From Actinomycetota bacterium (GTDB taxonomy: Bacteria > Actinomycetota > Actinomycetes > Streptosporangiales > Streptosporangiaceae), in contig PMSU01000133.1 in NCBI GenBank assembly GCA_003168255.1, forward strand, positions 1 through 37,721: DNA of 37,721 bases. The letters run 5' to 3'. The notes under the pieces were generated by a model that did not search any database, was not told the DNA's origin, and saw nothing but the letters and a program-made list of their open reading frames with translations. The translations under genes and the position numbers were made by a program. Below, piece by piece: positions 32,796 through 37,721 of this stretch (the stretch's first letter is position 1; each line of letters opens with the position of its first letter).

Positions 32796-33908
32796 TTACA
32801 CCGGGCTCTTGGTCGGCGTCTTGATGGTGCCGTTCTCGATACCCGTCTTGATCGTGGCGAGCTCTGACTGAAGCGCGGCCGGGACCTTGCTCGCGAAGTC
32901 GTGGTACGGGGCCAGCGTGACTCCGCCGTTGGCCAGCGTGCCGATGTAGTTGCCGCCTGCGAAGGTGCCCTTGACGGAGGTAAGGATCGCGTTCTTGACC
33001 GCGGTCTGGATGCCCTTCTCCACGCTGGTGATGAAGTACTTGCAGTACTGCGGGGCACTAACGCAGCCGTCGGTGTCCACCCACTCCATGTTGGCGTTGT
33101 CACCCTGGCTGTCAGCGTCCTGCACCGCCTTCGCCGCGCCGAGTCCGACGTTCCCCGCGACCGGGAAGATAATGTCGGCGCCCTCGGTGAGGAACGTGCC
33201 GGTCAGGGTCTCGCCCTTGGTCTGGTTGGTGAAGTCGCCGGTGAAGGCGCCCTTCTGGGTCTGCTCGTCCCAGCCGAGGACCTTGACGCTCTTGTGGTGC
33301 TGGCTGTTGTAGTACTGCACGCCGTCCCAGAAGCCATCCATGTAGATGGTCACGGTGGGGAAATCCTCGCCGCCGAACGTTGCCACCTTGCCGGTCTTGG
33401 TCATGCCGGCCGCGAGGTACCCGCCGAGGAAGGCATCCTGCACGGTGTCAAAGAGCAGCCCATCGACGTTCTTGAGCACCGGTGTGTAGTTGTAGTCAAC
33501 GATCCCGAAGTGCTGACTGGGGTGAGCCTTGGCGGCAGTCTCCGTCGCGGGGCCCATGAGGTAGCCGACGGTGACGATCATGCCGCATTTGTCGCCGACG
33601 AACGCGTTGATGTTCGGCACGTAGTTGCTCTGCGTAGTGGACTGTAGGTACTTGATGCCTGTCGGGTAGGCGGCGATCTGGCTGGGATCGGCGGCCTGCG
33701 CCTCCTGCACTCCTTGCCAGGACGATGAGTTGAACGACCGGTCGTCGATGCCGCCCGTGTCGGTGACCATGCACGCCTTCAGGCCGGTCGCGGATGTCGA
33801 CGGACTGTTCGACGAGCCACCGCCCGCCTTGGAGGTATTGCTACCGCAGGCCGCGGCCAGCAGCGCCACGACGGTGAACGCCGCGGCAGTCTTGATGGTC
33901 CCTCTCAC
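32796..33908 (-). CDS. BMP-family nucleoside-binding lipoprotein of an ABC importer
   Basis: 370 residues, Bmp/Med/PnrA-type substrate-binding protein. A short basic N-terminus (MRGTIKTA), a hydrophobic stretch and the lipobox LLAAACGS give a lipid-anchored mature protein, followed by a Gly/Ser linker. The fold is seen in CMVTDTGGIDDRSFNSSSWQGVQEA (nucleoside-contact loop), VGYLMGPATETAAKAHPSQHFGIVD, FLGGYLAAGMTKTGKVATFGGEDFP and FPVAGNVGLGAAKAVQD. GTG 33908 is chosen (AGGAGGT 5 nt upstream); the longer in-frame start would bury the signal peptide. It heads the leftward operon and should bind purine and/or pyrimidine nucleosides outside the membrane. Confidence 0.95.
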   Translation of the reverse strand: MRGTIKTAAAFTVVALLAAACGSNTSKAGGGSSNSPSTSATGLKACMVTDTGGIDDRSFNSSSWQGVQEAQAADPSQIAAYPTGIKYLQSTTQSNYVPNINAFVGDKCGMIVTVGYLMGPATETAAKAHPSQHFGIVDYNYTPVLKNVDGLLFDTVQDAFLGGYLAAGMTKTGKVATFGGEDFPTVTIYMDGFWDGVQYYNSQHHKSVKVLGWDEQTQKGAFTGDFTNQTKGETLTGTFLTEGADIIFPVAGNVGLGAAKAVQDADSQGDNANMEWVDTDGCVSAPQYCKYFITSVEKGIQTAVKNAILTSVKGTFAGGNYIGTLANGGVTLAPYHDFASKVPAALQSELATIKTGIENGTIKTPTKSPV

Positions 33909-33985
33909 GGTTACCTCCTCTTGTCGGGCAGCCGGTGGCTGTCCCGGGCGCACCAGCGCTGACCCTTCCCGCGTGTCACCGGCTT

Positions 33986-33998
33986 GGTGCCTGGCACC
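33986..33998. promoter_or_regulatory. GGTGCC-T-GGCACC inverted repeat in the importer leader
   Basis: A 13-nt sequence with perfect 6-bp arms around one central base, about 80 nt before the lipoprotein start and some 30-40 nt downstream of the predicted transcription start. It is a candidate operator or leader hairpin. Confidence 0.35.
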
Positions 33999-34031
33999 TG
34001 CGACCTAACCGAACCAGCCGGGGATGCCCGC

Positions 34032-34037
34032 AGGCTA
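34032..34037 (-). promoter_or_regulatory. -10 box for the leftward nucleoside-import operon
   Basis: TAGCCT on the minus strand, identical to the hexamers before the cytidine deaminase and deoxyribose-phosphate aldolase genes. It predicts a leader of roughly 115-120 nt before GTG 33908. No convincing -35 was seen. Confidence 0.35.
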
Positions 34038-34170
34038 GACCCGTTCATGTCACGGGGGGAAGCGTTAGACGCTGCCCTGAACCATGCCGTTGCCAAATCG
34101 AGACACGCTGATCACTTGTTACCAGATTTCATGCTCGCGCGCGCTATACGCGCCGGCTTCTGCGGACTGC

Positions 34171-34176
34171 TAGCCT
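34171..34176 (+). promoter_or_regulatory. -10 box for the cdd-deoA operon
   Basis: TAGCCT is followed at 34183-34189 by GGGAGGT, a ribosome-binding site about 6 nt before the cdd ATG, giving a very short leader. Confidence 0.45.
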
Positions 34177-34195
34177 CCCGGCGGGAGGTGCCGTC

Positions 34196-34747
34196 ATGGG
34201 GCACGTGACGATCGACTGGGCCGGGCTGCGGGCCATGGCCACCCAGGTAGCCCAGCGGGCGTACGCGCCCTACTCCCAGCTGCGGGTGGGCGCGGCGGGC
34301 CAGACGACCGGCGGCCGGGTTGTTGTCGGCTGCAACGTCGAGAATGCCTCCTACGGGCTCACCCTCTGCGCCGAATGCGGTCTGGTGTCCGCGCTGCACG
34401 CGTCCGGGCCACTGCCCGCCGAGCCGCTGCCGGACGAGCCACTGCCGGACGAGCCACTGCTGCCCGCCGAGCCGCTGCCGGACGCCGAGCCGCTGCCCGC
34501 CGCCGGGCAGCCCGCGCCTCATCAGCCATCCGACCGGGCCGCGCTTGTCGCGGTGAGCGTTGTCGCGGCGGACGGCCAGCCGCTGCTGCCGTGCGGGCGA
34601 TGCCGGCAGCTGCTGCTCGAGGCGGGCGGTCCAGGGCTGCTGGTCGACACCGACGCCGGGCCGCAGGAGCTGGGCAGCCTGCTGCCGTCGGCTTTCACCA
34701 CCGGCGACCTGGCGGCACGGCGGGAGGAAGCCGGCGGCCATGCCTGA
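34196..34747 (+). CDS. cdd: Cytidine deaminase with a repeat insertion
   Basis: 183 residues; homotetrameric cytidine deaminases are usually about 130. It hydrolyses (deoxy)cytidine to (deoxy)uridine and ammonia. The zinc site is intact: Cys58 and catalytic Glu60 in TLCAECG, then Cys133 and Cys136 in PCGRCRQ. VENASYG is the substrate loop. Between them, residues about 72-112 are a Pro/Glu/Leu repeat (EPLPDEPLPDEPLLPAEPLP and similar) absent from ordinary family members, encoded by 34409-34515. GGGAGGT precedes ATG 34196. The gene overlaps deoA by 8 nt, so its product uridine/deoxyuridine feeds the next enzyme. Confidence 0.93.
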   Translation: MGHVTIDWAGLRAMATQVAQRAYAPYSQLRVGAAGQTTGGRVVVGCNVENASYGLTLCAECGLVSALHASGPLPAEPLPDEPLPDEPLLPAEPLPDAEPLPAAGQPAPHQPSDRAALVAVSVVAADGQPLLPCGRCRQLLLEAGGPGLLVDTDAGPQELGSLLPSAFTTGDLAARREEAGGHA

Positions 34748-36014
34748 GGTCATCGATCTCATCCTCGCCAAGCGGGATGGCCGGCGCCTGGCCGACGACG
34801 AGATCCGCTGGCTGATCGCCGCCTACGCCCGCGGACAGGTCGCGGACGAGCAGATGTCCGCGCTGCTCATGGCCGTCTACTTCCACGGGCTTGACCAGGC
34901 CGAGCTGCGCACCTGGACCGCCGCCATGGTCGCCTCTGGTGACCGGCTGGACCTGAGTCAGGTGCCGTGGCCGACGGTCGACAAGCACTCCACCGGCGGA
35001 GTCGGCGACAAGGTCTCGCTGATTCTCGCGCCGCTCGTCGCCAGCTGCGGTGCCGCCGTTCCGCAGCTCTCCGGCCGCGGGCTCGGCCACACCGGCGGCA
35101 CCCTGGACAAGCTGGAATCGATCCCGGGCTGGCGGGCCGCCCTGCCGCCATCCGACATGCTCGCCGTGCTGGGCCAGGTCGGCTGCGTCATCTGTGCCGC
35201 GGGCCCCGGGCTCGCGCCGGCCGACCGCAGGCTGTACGCGCTGCGCGACGTCACCGGGACCGTCGAGTCGATCCCGCTGATCGCGAGTTCCATCATGTCC
35301 AAGAAGATCGCCGAGGGTACCTCGGCGCTCGTGCTTGACGTGAAGGTCGGCGGCGGCGCGTTCATGCGGAGGCTGGTCGATGCGCGCGAGCTGGCTCGGA
35401 CCATGGTGGCTCTAGGCAGCGAGCATGGCGTTCGGACCTCGGCGCTTCTGACCAGGATGGACGCACCCCTGGGCCGGGCCGTCGGCAACGCTGTCGAGGT
35501 CGAGGAGGCCATCGCGACGTTGCAGGGCGAGGGCCCGGAGGATCTGGTCGAGGTGACTCTGGCGCTCGCCGTCGAGATGCTGCGGCTGGCCGGGGTGGAC
35601 GCGGACCCGGCAGCGGCACTGGCCGACGGCCGCGCACTCGGCAAGTTCCGTGCCATGGTCACGGCGCAGGGCGGGGATCCGGACGCGCCGCTGCCGCGCG
35701 CCGCGCATTCGGAGACCATGTTCGCGCCGGAAGCCGGCTGGCTGCACCGGCTCGACGCGCGGGCCGTCGGGGTCGCCGCCTGGCGCCTTGGCGCGGGCCG
35801 CGCCCGCAAGGAGGATCCGGTCGATCCGGCGGCCGGCGTGTTCTGCCTCGTCAAGCCCGGTGACCCGGTGACGCGCGGGCAGCCCGTCCTTGAACTTCGC
35901 AGCAACGACGACGATCGCATGACCGGTGCCCTCCAGTCGCTCGAGGGAGCGATCGAGATCGGGCCGCATCCGCCGGAAGCGCAGTCGCTCATCCTGGAGC
36001 GCATCGGCCCCTGA
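34740..36014 (+). CDS. deoA: Thymidine/pyrimidine-nucleoside phosphorylase
   Basis: 424 residues. It cleaves thymidine or deoxyuridine (possibly uridine) with phosphate to base and (deoxy)ribose-1-phosphate. The signature is seen in PTVDKHSTGGVGDKVSLILAPLVASCGAAVPQLSGRGLGHTGGTLDKLESIPG (phosphate site KHSTGGVGDK at 82-91), followed by IASSIMSKKIAEG and DVKVGGGAF. The C-terminal domain is all present (PAAGVFCLVKPGDPVTRGQPVLEL). ATG 34740 lies inside the end of cdd; GGGAGGAAG lies about 10 nt upstream. Its TGA stop is inside the first unit of a five-unit tandem array. Confidence 0.95.
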   Translation: MPEVIDLILAKRDGRRLADDEIRWLIAAYARGQVADEQMSALLMAVYFHGLDQAELRTWTAAMVASGDRLDLSQVPWPTVDKHSTGGVGDKVSLILAPLVASCGAAVPQLSGRGLGHTGGTLDKLESIPGWRAALPPSDMLAVLGQVGCVICAAGPGLAPADRRLYALRDVTGTVESIPLIASSIMSKKIAEGTSALVLDVKVGGGAFMRRLVDARELARTMVALGSEHGVRTSALLTRMDAPLGRAVGNAVEVEEAIATLQGEGPEDLVEVTLALAVEMLRLAGVDADPAAALADGRALGKFRAMVTAQGGDPDAPLPRAAHSETMFAPEAGWLHRLDARAVGVAAWRLGAGRARKEDPVDPAAGVFCLVKPGDPVTRGQPVLELRSNDDDRMTGALQSLEGAIEIGPHPPEAQSLILERIGP

Positions 36015-36129
36015 TCACCGGCAGGGGTTCGGCCCCTGATCTGTGGGGGACTCGGCCCCTTGATCGCCGGCGGGGATTCGGCCCCCTGATCACCGGCGGG
36101 GATTCGGCCCCCTGATCACCGGCGGGGGA
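36004..36129 (+). repeat. Five tandem ~25-bp units spanning the deoA stop codon
   Basis: Units begin TCGGCCCC at 36004, 36029, 36052, 36078 and 36104 (lengths 25, 23, 26, 26 and about 26) and contain TGATC followed by a G-run, so each can fold into a C4/G4 hairpin. The first unit includes deoA's TGA (36012-36014). The last unit ends in the GATAAT box of the adenosine deaminase gene. Confidence 0.9.
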
Positions 36130-36133
36130 TAAT
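36128..36133 (+). promoter_or_regulatory. Leaderless -10 box for add
   Basis: GATAAT is followed by 6 nt and the GTG start at 36140. It is formed at the junction of the last tandem repeat unit. Confidence 0.5.
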
Positions 36134-36139
36134 GGCCAG

Positions 36140-37285
36140 GTGCCGCAGACCATCGAGGAGATCCGAGCCGCGCCCAAGGTGCTTTTGCATGATCATCTTG
36201 ACGGGGGGCTCCGGCCGTCGACCGTCGTTGAGCTAGCCCACGAGATCGGGTACGACCAGCTGCCATCGGACGATCCCGACGAGGTGGCACGCTGGCTGAC
36301 CCGCGGTGCCCGTCGCGGGCATCTCAAGTACTACCTGGATGCGTTTCAGCACACCGTGGCGGTCATGCAAACCCGCGAGGCGCTTATCCGGGTGGCCGCG
36401 GAGTGCGCCGAGGATCTTGCCGACGACGGCGTGGTCTACGCCGAGGTCAGGTTTGCCCCCGAGTTGCACGTGGCCGGCGGGCTGAGCCTCGACGAGGTGG
36501 TCGAGGCGGTGCTCGAAGGGTTCAGGCGCGGCAGCGCCGGCCGCCGGATCACCGTCTACGCGCTGCTCACCGCCATGCGCACGGCGGCGCGTTCGCTGGA
36601 GATCGCGGAGTTGGCCGTGCGGCACCGTGACGAGGGAGTCGTCGGGTTTGACATCGCGGGTGCGGAGGCAGGCAGCCCGCCGAGCAGGCACCTGGACGCG
36701 TTCCAGTATGTGGCTCGGGAGAACTTCCACATCACCATCCATGCCGGGGAGGGGTTCGGGCTGCCTTCCATCTGGGAGGCGCTTCAGTGGTGCGGAGCCG
36801 AACGCCTGGGCCATGGGGTCAGGATCGTCGACGACATTCACGTTTCCTCCGATGGCACCGTGTCGCTGGGCAGGCTGGCCAGCTACGTCCGCGACCAGCG
36901 GATCCCGCTCGAGCTGTGCCCGACATCCAACGTCCAGACCGGCGCCGCGCCGTCGATCGCCGAGCATCCGATCGGCCTGCTGCGGCAGCTCTCCTTCCGG
37001 GTGACGGTGAACACCGACAACAGGCTGATGAGCGCGGTCACCCTGTCGTCGGAGTTCCATACCCTGGCGCAGACGTTCGGCTACGGCTGGTCGGACTTCG
37101 AATGGCTCACCATCAACGCGATGAAGAGCGCGTTCGCGCCCTTCGACCATCGGCTGCACATCATCAACACCGTGATCAAGCCGGGCTTCGCGATCGCCAG
37201 GGCGGCCAGTGACGCAGTCGTGCGTCGCAGTGCTGGCGCCGGCGTGCTGGGACAGTGGACTGTCGCTGACGGGCCGGGAGGGTAG
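36140..37285 (+). CDS. add: Adenosine deaminase
   Basis: 381 residues, amidohydrolase TIM barrel. It converts (deoxy)adenosine to (deoxy)inosine and ammonia, making substrate for the purine nucleoside phosphorylase encoded on the other arm. The zinc and catalytic set is complete: His17 and His19 ([10 protein letters not shown]), His201 with catalytic Glu204 (TIHAGEGFG), His225 (RLGHGVRI) and Asp293 (VNTDNRLMS). [12 protein letters not shown] is also typical. The GTG start is chosen by the family N-terminus and the GATAAT box 6 nt upstream. Its TAG stop overlaps the next promoter. Confidence 0.95.
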   Translation: MPQTIEEIRAAPKVLLHDHLDGGLRPSTVVELAHEIGYDQLPSDDPDEVARWLTRGARRGHLKYYLDAFQHTVAVMQTREALIRVAAECAEDLADDGVVYAEVRFAPELHVAGGLSLDEVVEAVLEGFRRGSAGRRITVYALLTAMRTAARSLEIAELAVRHRDEGVVGFDIAGAEAGSPPSRHLDAFQYVARENFHITIHAGEGFGLPSIWEALQWCGAERLGHGVRIVDDIHVSSDGTVSLGRLASYVRDQRIPLELCPTSNVQTGAAPSIAEHPIGLLRQLSFRVTVNTDNRLMSAVTLSSEFHTLAQTFGYGWSDFEWLTINAMKSAFAPFDHRLHIINTVIKPGFAIARAASDAVVRRSAGAGVLGQWTVADGPGG

Positions 37286-37288
37286 CCT
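37283..37288 (+). promoter_or_regulatory. Leaderless -10 box for deoC
   Basis: TAGCCT is followed by 6 nt and the GTG at 37295. Its TAG is the stop codon of add, the same arrangement as at the transporter/dut junction. Confidence 0.55.
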
Positions 37289-37294
37289 CAGGGC

Positions 37295-37721
37295 GTGCAG
37301 GTCGAGTCGAGTGGCAAGGCGGTCGCGCACCGGCCCTGGCTGGCGCAGGCCGTCGGCGCCGAGATTTCCGATGCCGCGCTCCGGCAGGTACTACTCGGGC
37401 TTCCCGGCGTCGACCAGGTCGCAACCAACGAGCGGACGGCGAGCCTGGCCACCAGATCCATCAAGCGGGATGCGAAGCTCTGGGCGCTCACCATGGCGGT
37501 CAGGATGGTGGACCTGACCACGCTGGAGGGCGCGGATACCCCCGGCAAGGTGCGCGACCTGTGCGCGAAGGCTGTCAGGCCCGACCCGGCCGACGCCGCC
37601 GTGCCGCCGGTCGCGGCTGTCTGCATCTATCCGGACCTGGTCGGCGTGGCGCGCGAGGCGCTGGCCGGAAACCGGGCACGAGCCGAGACGTCGGCCCGAG
37701 CCGAGGCCGGGACGCGAGCCG
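37295..37721 (+). CDS. deoC: Deoxyribose-phosphate aldolase, N-terminal part (truncated by window end)
   Basis: The first 142 residues are visible. RSIKRDAKLWALTMAVRMVDLTTLEGADTPGKVRDLCAKAV, then VPPVAAVCIYPDLVGVAREALAG, is the N-terminal part of the long actinobacterial DeoC barrel (Asp and Lys of the active site lie in VDLTTLEGAD and later). It cleaves 2-deoxyribose-5-phosphate to acetaldehyde and glyceraldehyde-3-phosphate, completing deoxynucleoside catabolism. The last 15 visible residues, after AGNRA, are an Ala/Arg/Glu run (ARAETSARAEAGTRA) encoded by a repeating CGAGCCGAG unit, at the point where the family normally continues into the barrel; it may be another repeat insertion. The Schiff-base lysine lies outside the window. 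Confidence 0.9.
   Translation, partial: MQVESSGKAVAHRPWLAQAVGAEISDAALRQVLLGLPGVDQVATNERTASLATRSIKRDAKLWALTMAVRMVDLTTLEGADTPGKVRDLCAKAVRPDPADAAVPPVAAVCIYPDLVGVAREALAGNRARAETSARAEAGTRA

Noticed and set aside
36004..36129. CRISPR-like array
   Set aside because: The units are contiguous, without spacers of constant length and unique sequence, and no cas genes are present.
36140..37285. HDHLDGG and NTDN variants of the adenosine deaminase motifs
   Set aside because: All zinc and catalytic residues are present and the variants are, as far as I recall, usual in the actinobacterial branch.

Overview
The window is high-GC actinobacterial chromosome. The evidence is GC-rich codon use throughout, frequent GTG starts, likely leaderless promoters with a TANNNT hexamer six bases before the start codon, DUF1707/DUF3093/DUF3710/DUF4235 proteins, F420-dependent enzyme families and an aconitase A. 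A filamentous actinomycete is plausible but I cannot name the genus. No rRNA, tRNA, transposase, integrase, phage gene or CRISPR array was seen. The content is housekeeping and catabolic, with unusually many short tandem repeats.

Layout. 0-3.5 kb: two VOC metalloenzymes (+), then DUF1707, methyltransferase and DUF4235 genes (-). 3.5-10 kb: a DUF3093 gene divergent from an AI-2E-type permease, then dUTPase, DUF3710, an OB-fold protein, two TrkA/RCK potassium-channel regulators (-) and a TRAM-domain RNA m5U methyltransferase. 10-13 kb: an LLM-class F420 oxidoreductase, a PPOX-type F420 protein (probable CTG start), a cupin and a proline-rich membrane protein. 13-16.4 kb: beta-phosphoglucomutase plus GH65 disaccharide phosphorylase, which together turn an alpha-glucobiose and phosphate into glucose and glucose-6-phosphate. 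16.5-23.1 kb: 4-hydroxyphenylpyruvate dioxygenase, aconitase with two 18-bp operator-like palindromes upstream, an MFS exporter and a DMT permease. 23.2-25.6 kb (-): SMP-30 lactonase, a DapA/KDG-type aldolase and a small membrane protein.

25.8-37.7 kb is a divergent nucleoside uptake and salvage locus. Leftward from about 34 kb run a BMP-type nucleoside-binding lipoprotein, a double-domain ABC ATPase, two permeases, purine nucleoside phosphorylase and a PGM2-like phospho-sugar mutase, the last five joined by start/stop overlaps or a 1-nt gap. Rightward run cytidine deaminase, thymidine phosphorylase, adenosine deaminase and the start of deoxyribose-phosphate aldolase. Together they import nucleosides, deaminate and phosphorolyse them, and feed pentose phosphate into central metabolism. 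The mutase probably supplies the phosphopentomutase step.

The most unusual features are: (i) tandem repeats whose first unit contains the stop codon of the preceding gene, at four unrelated loci; (ii) in-frame minisatellite inserts in otherwise normal enzymes, most clearly a roughly 40-residue Pro/Glu repeat inside cytidine deaminase; (iii) a structured hairpin element present in two diverged copies 10 kb apart; (iv) a likely CTG start codon; (v) operator-like palindromes before acnA and hppD. I did not find a convincing new multi-gene system.
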